A stretch of DNA of 64,000 nucleotides from contig WQSN01000003.1 in NCBI GenBank assembly GCA_009787835.1, positions 51,525 through 115,524 on the forward strand, in the 5' to 3' direction. The first letter of the stretch is position 1; each line of letters starts with the position of its first letter. This document shows, in pieces, positions 56,536 to 64,000 of this stretch. The notes beneath the pieces are model-generated. The model worked only from the letters and a program-made list of their open reading frames with translations. It was not told where the DNA came from and did not search any database. This DNA comes from Treponema sp. (GTDB lineage Bacteria > Spirochaetota > Spirochaetia > Treponematales > Breznakiellaceae). A program made the position numbers and the translations under genes.

Positions 56536-56552
56536 GTTTACAGGAGATGCCA

Positions 56553-57137
56553 ATGTCTGACGCATTGAGAGTTGACGAATTAAATGAAAAACGCCGCTGT
56601 ACATACGCCGAATACCTTGAATGGGAAGGCCCTGAAAGGTTTCAGCTTATTAACGGAGAAGTCTTTCAAATGGCATCTCCTTCTGTGATCCATCAAACGC
56701 TATTGATGGAGTTATCATTACAATTCGGCAACTGGCTTCGCGGCAAACCATGCCAGGTATTCGCCGCTCCGCTTGATGTCCGTTTATTTCCCAAAAAAGA
56801 TAAATCTGACAGCACGGTAGTACAGCCGGATTTACTGGTAGTATGCGATAAAAATAAAATTGACAAAGGTTCTGTTAACGGCGCTCCTGATCTTATTATT
56901 GAGATTGCATCGCCTTCCAATTCTCACAGTGAATTATTTTTAAAATTTAACTATTACCTTAAAGCCGGTGTGCGTGAGTACTGGGTCATATATCCTGATA
57001 TAAAAAAAGTATCTGTCCATGTTTATGAAAACAGCCGTTATATCAGCACAGCTTATGAAGACAATGAGATTATTCCCGTCACTGTTTTACCAGGCCTTGA
57101 AATCCGCCTTGAAGATTTGTGGGCGGGGATTGTTTAA
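56553..57137 (+). CDS. Uma2-family (DUF820) PD-(D/E)XK nuclease-like protein
   Basis: 194 residues from ATG 56553 with AGGAG 6 nt upstream. The ATG at 56547 overlaps that site. Uma2 pattern: CTYAEYLEWEGPERFQLINGEVFQMASPSVIHQ, then VVQPDLLVV (catalytic Asp), DLIIEIASPSNS (Glu) and KFNYYLKAGVREYWVIYP. Such proteins are numerous in cyanobacteria and some treponemes and are thought to be nucleases, but their role is not known. It has its own strong promoter and lies between the V-ATPase genes and lon. Confidence 0.88.
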   Translation: MSDALRVDELNEKRRCTYAEYLEWEGPERFQLINGEVFQMASPSVIHQTLLMELSLQFGNWLRGKPCQVFAAPLDVRLFPKKDKSDSTVVQPDLLVVCDKNKIDKGSVNGAPDLIIEIASPSNSHSELFLKFNYYLKAGVREYWVIYPDIKKVSVHVYENSRYISTAYEDNEIIPVTVLPGLEIRLEDLWAGIV

Positions 57138-57292
57138 TCTGAAAATTAATATGTGTCATCCGCAGCAATTCCTGCAGCCGCCGGTAAATGAAAGATAAGC
57201 TTATACATAAAATATTTGCCTTCATACAGACTCTCAACGGTGATCCAATATCCATATTGCCAACCTTCATGTTTTTTTATATTGTATAGAGT

Positions 57293-57311
57293 AACCGTTT
57301 ATTTCACGGTT
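57293..57311 (+). promoter_or_regulatory. Inverted repeat upstream of lon, possible operator
   Basis: AACCGT-N7-ACGGTT is a perfect 6-bp dyad 23 bp before the lon ATG. It overlaps where the -35 box would sit for a TATAAG at 57319. It is not a CIRCE element. Confidence 0.4.
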
Positions 57312-57334
57312 TTAATCATATAAGGCGGTGCTGA

Positions 57335-59905
57335 ATGTCAGATCAAAGCGTTGTACCAATAGAACAGCTTTTGCCCAATAAATTATCCATGGTAGCTCTT
57401 ATGGGGCGGCCGATATTTCCCGGAATTTTTACGCCAATCATGATTGGCAACCCTCCCGATGTTAAAGTTGTGGAAGACGCTGTCGCAGGCGACGGTCTTG
57501 TAGGGCTTGTGTTATTGATGAACGAGAGTGAGAATCCGGGCATTGCGGATTTATATACGGTAGGAACAGCGGCGAAAATTGTAAAAAAAATCAATCTGCC
57601 GGACGGCGGCGTTAATATATTTATTTCAACATTAAAACGTTTTAAAATAAAAAAATCGCTGCACGATTCCAATCCGATTGTGGCGGCGGTGGAGTACCTT
57701 GAAGAAGTTGAAGACAATACAAGCGAGGTAAAAGCGCTTACCCGCGCGCTGATTTCCGAAATGAAGCAGATTAGCGAGAATAATCCGCTCTTTTCCGAAG
57801 AGATGCGGCTTAACATGATCAACATCGATCACCCGGGGAAAATCGCCGACTTTATTACAAGCATTCTGAATATTGACAAAGCGGAACAGCAGAAAATTCT
57901 TGAAATACTGAATGTGCGAAAGCGCATGGAACAGGTGCTTGTTTTCATAAAAAAGGAACAGGAACTTTTAAGAATTCAGAAAAAGATTCAAAGGGAAATA
58001 AACGAAAAGATTGAAAAGTCCCAGCGCGATTATTTTCTAAAGGAAGAGTTAAAAGCGATTAAGACAGAACTGGGCATGACAACTGACGCGAAAAGTTCCG
58101 ATTACCAGAGATTTAAGGAAAAATTTGACGCGTTTAAATTTGAAGGCGAAGTGAAGGATGCGGTCGATCAGGAAATGGAAAAATTCAATCTGATGGAACC
58201 CAATTCCGCGGAATTTATCGTTACGCGCAACTATCTTGATGTAATCGCGGCCCTTCCCTGGAATAAACCCGAGCCTGAAAATTTTGATTTAAAGAACGCC
58301 CAGGGGATACTGGAAGCAGATCATTACGGACTAAAGGATGTTAAAACAAGAATCGTTGAATACCTGGCGGTCCGTAAATTGCGCGGAGATACAAAGGGAT
58401 CCATTGTGTGCCTTGTCGGGCCGCCGGGAGTCGGAAAGACATCTGTAGGCAAGTCCATAGCGCGCGCTTTGGGTAAACAGTTTTTTCGTTTTTCAGTCGG
58501 CGGCATGAGGGACGAAGCGGAAATAAAGGGACACAGGCGCACATACATAGGCGCGATGCCGGGCAAGATCATTCAGGGTTTAAAAATTGTTAAAGCAAAA
58601 GATCCGGTATTTATGATCGATGAAATTGACAAGATGGGCGCAAGTTTTCAGGGCGACCCCGCAAGCGCGCTTTTGGAAGTGCTTGATCCCGAGCAGAACA
58701 GCGCATTCCGCGATCATTATCTGGATTTGCCTTTTGATATTTCCAATGTGTTTTTTATTGTTACCGCGAATACATTGGACACCATTCCCTCGCCCTTGCT
58801 GGATCGCATGGAGATTATCCAGCTTCCTGGTTACATAGACACGGAAAAGCTTGAGATTGCAAAGCGTTATCTGCTGCCCAAAAGCCTGGAAAAAAACGGT
58901 CTGAAAAGAAAACAGGAAGGAAATCATCGCGCTGTAAACCAGAAGAGCGACAGCGCCGATGTTCAGGTTAAATACACAACTGAAAGTCTTTTGCATATAG
59001 CCAACGCGTACGCGCGTGAAGCCGGCGTGCGCAACTTTGAAAAAAACCTTGATAAAATTCACCGTAAGCTCGCAAAGCAGATTGTTGATGCCAATGAGAA
59101 CGCTGCGTTAAACGGCGCGGATGAAGAAAAAGGAAAAAACAGCGCTTCGCGCAATAAAGGCCTTCAGGATGAAAAAGGCTTAGCGGCTTCAAACGGAGAG
59201 GAGCGCCTTCCCGATAATGCGGAATTAAATACCTCCGCGCAGAAAGAGCAGGTGAATAAAGCTCATGCAAAGCCTTTAGTTTTTAACATTGATAAAAAAT
59301 TTGTTGAAAAACAATTGGGAAAACCAATTTTCCCTGAGGGTGATATCAAGAAAGCTGACAGACCGGGCATGTCTGTAGGTCTTGCCTGGACCAGCATGGG
59401 CGGCGATACGCTGGTAATAGAGGCGACATCAGTACCCGGCAAGGAAGGCTTAACCCTTACCGGTAAAATGGGCGATACAATGAAGGAAAGCGCGGCTATC
59501 GCCATGACAGTTGCGTGCAAACTCGCTGTTGAGCAATATAAAATTAACCGTGAATGGTTTGATCAAAATCATGTTCATCTGCACATACCGGAAGGCGCGA
59601 CGCCCAAAGACGGCCCTTCGGCCGGTATTACAATGGCCACAGCTTTGCTTTCCCTTATGCGCGGAAAAGTCGTTACGGATAAACTGGTAATGACAGGCGA
59701 GCTTTCCCTCACGGGTCTTGTGCTTCCAATCGGCGGCTTAAAGGAAAAAACCATAGCCGCGCGCCGCAACAAGGCGAAGCACATCATCATTCCGAAACAG
59801 AACGAACGCGATCTGGATGAGATACCGGATCATGTTAAAAAGGGAATTGAGTTTCATCCTGTGGAACGTTATGAGGAAGTTCTGGCTCTGGCCCTTCCTG
59901 ATTAA
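57335..59905 (+). CDS. lon: Lon protease (ATP-dependent, LonA)
   Basis: Degrades damaged and regulatory proteins in the cytosol. 856 residues. N-terminal LON substrate domain (1-200), coiled coil, then AAA+ with Walker A GPPGVGKTSVGKS and Walker B VFMIDEIDKMG. The protease domain has catalytic Ser in PKDGPSAGITM and Lys in LKEKTIAARRNKAKH. Between the AAA+ small domain and the protease (about 586-641) lies a hydrophilic insertion rich in Asn, Lys and Glu that most Lon proteins lack. The ATG follows AAGGCGG. Confidence 0.96.
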   Translation: MSDQSVVPIEQLLPNKLSMVALMGRPIFPGIFTPIMIGNPPDVKVVEDAVAGDGLVGLVLLMNESENPGIADLYTVGTAAKIVKKINLPDGGVNIFISTLKRFKIKKSLHDSNPIVAAVEYLEEVEDNTSEVKALTRALISEMKQISENNPLFSEEMRLNMINIDHPGKIADFITSILNIDKAEQQKILEILNVRKRMEQVLVFIKKEQELLRIQKKIQREINEKIEKSQRDYFLKEELKAIKTELGMTTDAKSSDYQRFKEKFDAFKFEGEVKDAVDQEMEKFNLMEPNSAEFIVTRNYLDVIAALPWNKPEPENFDLKNAQGILEADHYGLKDVKTRIVEYLAVRKLRGDTKGSIVCLVGPPGVGKTSVGKSIARALGKQFFRFSVGGMRDEAEIKGHRRTYIGAMPGKIIQGLKIVKAKDPVFMIDEIDKMGASFQGDPASALLEVLDPEQNSAFRDHYLDLPFDISNVFFIVTANTLDTIPSPLLDRMEIIQLPGYIDTEKLEIAKRYLLPKSLEKNGLKRKQEGNHRAVNQKSDSADVQVKYTTESLLHIANAYAREAGVRNFEKNLDKIHRKLAKQIVDANENAALNGADEEKGKNSASRNKGLQDEKGLAASNGEERLPDNAELNTSAQKEQVNKAHAKPLVFNIDKKFVEKQLGKPIFPEGDIKKADRPGMSVGLAWTSMGGDTLVIEATSVPGKEGLTLTGKMGDTMKESAAIAMTVACKLAVEQYKINREWFDQNHVHLHIPEGATPKDGPSAGITMATALLSLMRGKVVTDKLVMTGELSLTGLVLPIGGLKEKTIAARRNKAKHIIIPKQNERDLDEIPDHVKKGIEFHPVERYEEVLALALPD

Positions 59906-59931
59906 TACAGTGATTTCACACAGAGACTCTT

Positions 59932-60744
59932 TTATGTACGTGAGAATTCTTTTGCGAAAAAATCTTTTGCAACCGGATCATTTTTATCAATTTCAAGAGC
60001 CGTTCTGAAAAAACCTGATGCTTCTTCCCTGTTGCCTGTTTTAAGGGCAAGAACGCCAAGATTGGAAATTAATTTTGTGTTTTCACTGTCTGCCGTAAGG
60101 GCTGTTTCAAGTTCGCGTTTTGCGCCTTTTATGTTTCCGGTTTCCATCAAACAGATTGCAAGTTCATTTCTTGCGTCGCTGTTATCGCCGCCAAGTTCTA
60201 TTGCCTTTCTTAATGCCGCTTCTCCGTCCGCCCAGCGGCCAAGCTGCCGCAGCGCCCAGCCAAGCAAAAACCAACCGCCCGGCATCTGTGGATGATGTTC
60301 CAGAAATTCACGGATAACTGTCAGGCTTTCTTCCGCTTTACCGTCCAGTATCAGTTTATGCGCAAGATGCGCCTGCGCGGAATCTGATATTGATTTTTCA
60401 GGGTTCTCCCGCCGCCTGGAGGACGGAATTAAAGTTTCATTTTTTGAAATGTTATCTTTTATATCATTTAATAAATTTATTATATCCGGCCGAAGGAATA
60501 ATATAAAATTACTGTAATAATCCATCCATTCCTTTTTTACATCCTGCATTTCAATTGCACGTAACATACCGCAGAGGATCATTTCCATGGAAATATTTTC
60601 AGGCGATAGGTTTTCATTAATTTCAACTTCTACGGGAATGGGGATATCGCTGTCAATTGTAAATGTCTGCTGCGTTTTGTTCTGCAGCTTCTCACGCAGA
60701 TTTCCGGGAACCGGTAAAAAAATTAATCGTTTTTCTTCCATCAC
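59932..60744 (-). CDS. TPR-repeat protein
   Basis: 270 residues from a GTG at 60744 (ATG 60741 next). The N-terminal 125 residues have no recognised domain. Then three or four TPR units: AHLAHKLILDGKAEESLTVIREFLEHHPQ, PGGWFLLGWALRQLGRWADGEAALRKAIEL, DARNELAICLMETGNIKGAKRELETALTA and TKLISNLGVLALKTGNREEASGFFRTALEI. It follows the PilZ gene by 15 bp and is probably its operon partner. The N-terminus (EKRLIFLPVPGNLREKLQ) could be an interaction module. Confidence 0.82.
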   Translation of the reverse strand: MMEEKRLIFLPVPGNLREKLQNKTQQTFTIDSDIPIPVEVEINENLSPENISMEMILCGMLRAIEMQDVKKEWMDYYSNFILFLRPDIINLLNDIKDNISKNETLIPSSRRRENPEKSISDSAQAHLAHKLILDGKAEESLTVIREFLEHHPQMPGGWFLLGWALRQLGRWADGEAALRKAIELGGDNSDARNELAICLMETGNIKGAKRELETALTADSENTKLISNLGVLALKTGNREEASGFFRTALEIDKNDPVAKDFFAKEFSRT

Positions 60745-60759
60745 ACGCGGAGAGGCGGG

Positions 60760-61590
60760 TTATCCTTCGTCTCCCATGGAACCGCGGAAGTCCGCACGTA
60801 TCGCTGTCAGGAATTCATTCAGGCGTATTTTATAACCCATGGGAACAGCGGCTTCTTCAAAATTAATACCCAGCGCTATCATTTCTTTTTTTCCTTCGAC
60901 AGTTTCCGCGCGTACAAATTTTCCCTTTATCGTATGAACTTCTCTGGGGTCGTTAAAATCTATACGTAGTGAAACAATTTTATCAAGCAGGAATTTCGCA
61001 ACGCCAACCATTATTATTTTGGAACCTGAAAAAGACAGATCCCTTAATATACACCGCCTCGGCACTCCCTCAATAAAAACCGCGCTTTCTGTCGATAAAA
61101 GATTTAATTTGCGCACAGTGTCAGGCGTCAGCGGAATTCTGGCCTCCTTGCGTTTTGATGAGTTAACATTGGCGTCCAGAACGCGACCTATAATTTCGAT
61201 AAAATCATCAGGCGGACGGTTTGTAAACTGGAGAGTGAACATATTGACATCCTGCGAGTTGCCGTAAGGCGCAGTTGCCATAACGCGGGCAGCGACAAAA
61301 AATGTTACTGCGTTATTTTCCCCCTGAGGTTTAAAGCAAAAGCGTAAATTTACATAATTATTGGTAGCCTGTAATTTGACAAGCAGGCCGGTTTTAATAT
61401 TTGCCACTACTTTTGCGTTTTCAAATGATGAAGTATAAACAACACACGGCCAAAAATCATTACCGCATTTTAAATGTATTTGCTGCGTTAATAATCCTGT
61501 TACCTGGATTATTTCTTTTGTAAAAGTAACATCAATATCTTTGAAGCGCTCATAATAGACCGTTATTTTTTGGCTAGTTAAAACACCCAT
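60760..61590 (-). CDS. PilZ-domain cyclic-di-GMP receptor
   Basis: 276 residues. The N-terminal domain (1-140) has a YcgR-N/PilZN-like beta layout (FTKEIIQVTGLLTQQIHLKCGNDFWPCVVYTSSF). The C-terminal PilZ domain starts at SSKRKEARIPLTPDTVRKLNL, where the RxxxR part appears as KRKEAR, and continues with LRDLSFSGSKIIM (D-x-S-x-x-G). Binding of c-di-GMP is therefore likely, possibly controlling motility or surface traits. Its promoter region has a dyad on the -35 box, and the ATG lies 7 nt after the -10 box, so the message may be leaderless. Confidence 0.87.
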   Translation of the reverse strand: MGVLTSQKITVYYERFKDIDVTFTKEIIQVTGLLTQQIHLKCGNDFWPCVVYTSSFENAKVVANIKTGLLVKLQATNNYVNLRFCFKPQGENNAVTFFVAARVMATAPYGNSQDVNMFTLQFTNRPPDDFIEIIGRVLDANVNSSKRKEARIPLTPDTVRKLNLLSTESAVFIEGVPRRCILRDLSFSGSKIIMVGVAKFLLDKIVSLRIDFNDPREVHTIKGKFVRAETVEGKKEMIALGINFEEAAVPMGYKIRLNEFLTAIRADFRGSMGDEG

Positions 61591-61597
61591 ATTCTAT

Positions 61598-61627
61598 AAT
61601 ATAAGCAGAAACACATGCTTGAGTCAA
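61598..61627 (-). promoter_or_regulatory. Promoter of the PilZ gene
   Basis: Minus-strand TTGACT (61627-61622), 18-nt spacer, TATATT (61603-61598). The ATG begins 7 nt after the -10 box with no ribosome site between, consistent with a leaderless transcript. Confidence 0.6.
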
Positions 61628-61633
61628 GACTCA
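61620..61633 (+). promoter_or_regulatory. Dyad TGAGTC-AA-GACTCA, possible operator
   Basis: A perfect 6-bp inverted repeat with a 2-bp centre that covers the -35 box of the PilZ promoter and lies between two divergent genes. A binding factor could repress PilZ or affect both sides. Confidence 0.45.
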
Positions 61634-61685
61634 TGCGGATATGTTTCTTTTATGAATGCTCCATTAGTGGAATAATTGGAAAAAA

Positions 61686-62804
61686 ATGTATATGATTAGA
61701 AATATGTTTGATGATTGTTTAATTATGGCAGGAGGAGCCGGTACAAGGCTCTGGCCAGCCAGTAATTCAGGATTACCAAAGCAATTTCTGCCTGTATATG
61801 GCAAAAAAAGCTTTTTTTCCCTTGCTCTTGAACGCGCTCTGGAGGTTACAGGAAGCGGCCAGGTAATCATTATTACCGGAAAGTCATTTGTTCCTCATGT
61901 TATTGAAGAGACAGCCAGGTTCAGCGCCGCAAAAAAGAAACGATTCATTGTTATTGGTGAGCCTGTGGCAAAGAATACCGCTCCGGCGATAGCATGCGCT
62001 GTAGTTTATTCGAATTTTTGCGGTTGTAACAGCAAAATGCTTGTTTTAACCAGTGATCATATTATAAAACCGCTTGAAACCTTTAAAAATGACGTTTTTT
62101 TAGCCGCTTCCGCTGTTGGAACAGGCAAACTCGCTGTTTTTGGCATTCCTCCGGCAGGTCCTGAAACTGGTTTCGGCTATATTGAAGCTGGTAAAAAAAA
62201 TGAAAATGTTTATACAGCCGCGGCGTTCCATGAAAAGCCGGATCTGAAGACTGCCAAAAAATATGCCGCAAGCAAGCGCTTTTTCTGGAATTCGGGAATG
62301 TTCGCGTTTTCCTGCGAATTTATGGCGCAGGAATTCAGCCGTCTGGCGCCTGATGTTATTTCTCCCTTTAATAAGTTAAAAATTCCAAAACCTGAAGCTT
62401 ACACTGAAATAAAAGGCGTTAAAATTCTGAGTGCATGGCCGGGGCTGGACAATGCTTACCGGAAAACTAAAAGTATTTCTTTTGATTACGCGGTTGCGGA
62501 AAAGTGCGGCAATACTGTAATGGTGCGCGCCAGTTTTAACTGGATCGATATTGGCAACTGGGAAGAATACGCGAAAATTTGCGGCGGCAAAGACGCGCAG
62601 ATTTTTAACGCCGGCTCGGAAAATTGTTATGTAGATTCAGACATTCCTGTTGCGCTTGCCGGAGTAGAAGACCTGATAATTGTTATCCGCAGCGGTAAAA
62701 ACGGCTCGCGCGCAACAGCCCTAATAACAAGGAAAGGCCAGACTCAAAAAGTCCGCGATGTTGTGGATCTGATTAAAAAAGCCGGAAGATCAGATTTATT
62801 ATAA
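61686..62804 (+). CDS. manC: Mannose-1-phosphate guanylyltransferase
   Basis: Makes GDP-mannose from mannose-1-phosphate and GTP for glycan synthesis. 372 residues, nucleotidyltransferase domain only, without the cupin isomerase domain of bifunctional ManC. Motifs: LIMAGGAGTRLWPASNSGLPKQFLPV, VIGEPVAKNTAPAIA, LVLTSDHIIKP, GPETGFGYIEAG, FHEKPDLKTAKKY, FFWNSGMFAF, SISFDYAVAEK and FNWIDIGNWEEY. The start may be ATG 61686 or 61704; neither has a strong ribosome site. Divergent from the PilZ gene. Confidence 0.93.
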   Translation: MYMIRNMFDDCLIMAGGAGTRLWPASNSGLPKQFLPVYGKKSFFSLALERALEVTGSGQVIIITGKSFVPHVIEETARFSAAKKKRFIVIGEPVAKNTAPAIACAVVYSNFCGCNSKMLVLTSDHIIKPLETFKNDVFLAASAVGTGKLAVFGIPPAGPETGFGYIEAGKKNENVYTAAAFHEKPDLKTAKKYAASKRFFWNSGMFAFSCEFMAQEFSRLAPDVISPFNKLKIPKPEAYTEIKGVKILSAWPGLDNAYRKTKSISFDYAVAEKCGNTVMVRASFNWIDIGNWEEYAKICGGKDAQIFNAGSENCYVDSDIPVALAGVEDLIIVIRSGKNGSRATALITRKGQTQKVRDVVDLIKKAGRSDLL

Positions 62805-62842
62805 ATTATTTTTAATTTCTTCTGGGTCTGCCATTAATAATG

Positions 62843-62920
62843 CCGCTGTAAACAAGGTCAATGATTTTACCGCTGTAAATCACGAAAGAGTTAATGTACT
62901 AACCTAAGGAAGTACAGCGG
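62843..62920. repeat. Direct and inverted CCGCTGTA repeats between manC and the receptor gene
   Basis: CCGCTGTAAA occurs at 62843-62852 and 62870-62879, 27 bp apart, and its reverse complement TACAGCGG at 62913-62920. The third copy can pair with either of the first two, giving alternative hairpins between the convergent genes. They may help termination, though no strong T-run follows. Confidence 0.6.
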
Positions 62921-62938
62921 TTTAAAGCGGCTTAAGTT

Positions 62939-64000
62939 TTACTCAACCTTAAATCTGTTCACTTCCTTGATTAATTTATTTATTGCTTCCCGGTTTTTGA
63001 CGCTGATGTCGTTTACCTGCGTTACGGCAATGTTGATTTGCTCCGCTCCTGTCGCCATTTCATTCATGCCGGAAGTGATTTCCTGCGTCACTTTTTCAAG
63101 ATTAAGGCTTTCCTTGATTACTTCCTGCGAGCCTTCAAGCATTTCTGAAGAACCGCTGCTTACCTGCCTGGTTATCTGGCTTACATTGGTTATGCCTTCC
63201 AGAGTCTGCTTGGAACCTTCCTCCTGTTCTTCCATCGCGCGGCGGATGATATCTTCCTGCTGCGCTACGGTTTTTACGTTTGAATCAATCGCTTCAAATT
63301 TATTGAGTACATTTTCCGTGGATCTGGTGATCTTGTCGATGGATTCCTTTATCTTTTTAAGCACTGTGCTGATTGTCTTGGACTGTTCGCTGGAACTTTC
63401 CGCGAGCTTTCGGATTTCATCGGCGACAACGGCAAAGCCCTTTCCCGCTTCCCCCGCATGGGCGGCCTCGATAGCTGCGTTCATCGAAAGAAGGTTTGTC
63501 TGGCTTGCGATGTTCTGCATAACTGAGTTAATTTCCAAAAGACCTTCCGACTCGCGGGAGATTTCCTGAATGTCAGTTGAAACTTCCTGCAAACCGCCGC
63601 GTCCGACTTCCGCAGCTTCCGTTAAATTATTAACATTACTGCTGTTTTTTATAAGCGTGTCGGCAACGGAAGCGATATTTGCCACCATTTCTTCGATAGC
63701 CGCTGACGCCTGCGATACGTGCACATTCTGTTCTTCAACATTTGTGTTCAGTTTTTTTATGTTCAGCGTTACCTGTTCCATTGTTGCGTTCGTTTCTGTT
63801 ACGCTGGCGCTCTGATTTATAACCCTGCTTTTGATGCTTTGAATGTTTGCGGTTATCTCGTTCACGGCGGCGGCGGTCTCGTTCATGTTGCTCGCCAGAT
63901 CGTTTCCTATTTCGGATAAAATATCGGCTTCTTTTTTAATTATCAAAATCAGCTTTCTTATCTTTTCTATTGTCTGGTTAAAGTAACGGGAAAGCTCCGT
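62939..64000 (-). CDS. Methyl-accepting chemotaxis protein, C-terminal part
   Basis: The reading frame is open through the right edge, so the N-terminal sensor and membrane parts are outside the window. Visible are the end of a HAMP-like region ([16 protein letters not shown]), the methylation helices, and the hairpin tip [48 protein letters not shown], which contacts CheA and CheW. It ends in [13 protein letters not shown], with no CheR-tethering pentapeptide. The signal sensed cannot be told. Confidence 0.94.
   Translation of the reverse strand, partial: TELSRYFNQTIEKIRKLILIIKKEADILSEIGNDLASNMNETAAAVNEITANIQSIKSRVINQSASVTETNATMEQVTLNIKKLNTNVEEQNVHVSQASAAIEEMVANIASVADTLIKNSSNVNNLTEAAEVGRGGLQEVSTDIQEISRESEGLLEINSVMQNIASQTNLLSMNAAIEAAHAGEAGKGFAVVADEIRKLAESSSEQSKTISTVLKKIKESIDKITRSTENVLNKFEAIDSNVKTVAQQEDIIRRAMEEQEEGSKQTLEGITNVSQITRQVSSGSSEMLEGSQEVIKESLNLEKVTQEITSGMNEMATGAEQINIAVTQVNDISVKNREAINKLIKEVNRFKVE

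Noticed and set aside
57293..57311. CIRCE heat-shock operator before lon
   Set aside because: The dyad AACCGT/ACGGTT does not match the TTAGCACTC-N9-GAGTGCTAA consensus.
62967..63569. 200-codon open frame on the plus strand
   Set aside because: It is the antisense shadow of the chemotaxis receptor, with serine-rich nonsense composition.

Overview
The window looks like a chromosomal segment of a spirochaete of the Treponema type, probably a gut-associated lineage. Pointers are many TTG and GTG starts, lipoproteins with loose lipoboxes, a LolCDE exporter, a V-type ATPase, an Rnf-like cluster, PilZ and chemotaxis proteins, and treponeme-style lipoproteins with leucine-rich, formylglycine-enzyme-like and low-complexity regions. 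This placement rests on gene content only. No rRNA is present, and one tRNA is.

Layout: 1-3277 is a purine-synthesis gene (purL, minus, cut by the left edge). 3415-12416 (plus) runs prfB, which needs its programmed frameshift, then a chain of ftsY, LolC/D/E-like genes, two unknown envelope proteins and a CAAX-type membrane protease. 12349-18156 (minus) is an icd-carA-carB operon with CPS I-like features and a glutaminase active site that has lost its catalytic Cys and His. 18336-20701 (plus) is a small membrane protein plus a lipoprotein with a 21-copy 18-bp repeat. 20703-24030 (minus) is a DEAD-box helicase and an ABC-F ATPase. 24178-25644 is a lipoprotein with a formylglycine-enzyme-like fold whose C-terminus looks like the variable region of a diversity-generating retroelement (DGR) target, followed by a hairpin. 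Then come an Rpn-family nuclease, enolase with a clear terminator, a BspA-like lipoprotein and a pseudouridine synthase.

30853-42291 is one long tightly packed plus-strand unit: a divergent PAP2 protein, a large unknown membrane protein, Rnf-like C-D-G-E-A without RnfB, a GH57-like protein lacking catalytic residues, metG and ilvE. 42404-43603 is a glycosyltransferase (minus). tRNA-Ala(CGC) follows, then two hairpins and an aconitase-family hydratase next to an ACT-domain/butyrate kinase fusion. hisS and copA form a minus operon. secG, ptsN and V-type ATPase subunits (stator, C, I, K, F, but no A, B or D) form a plus operon. The end holds a Uma2 nuclease, Lon, a TPR protein, a PilZ protein, a mannose-1-phosphate guanylyltransferase and a truncated chemotaxis receptor.

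The strongest leads are the ammonia-type CarA, the ACT-butyrate kinase fusion, the apparent DGR target, the degenerate RnfB-less Rnf cluster with its GH57 pseudoenzyme, and a recurring promoter design in which the -10 box sits directly before the Shine-Dalgarno sequence or the start codon.
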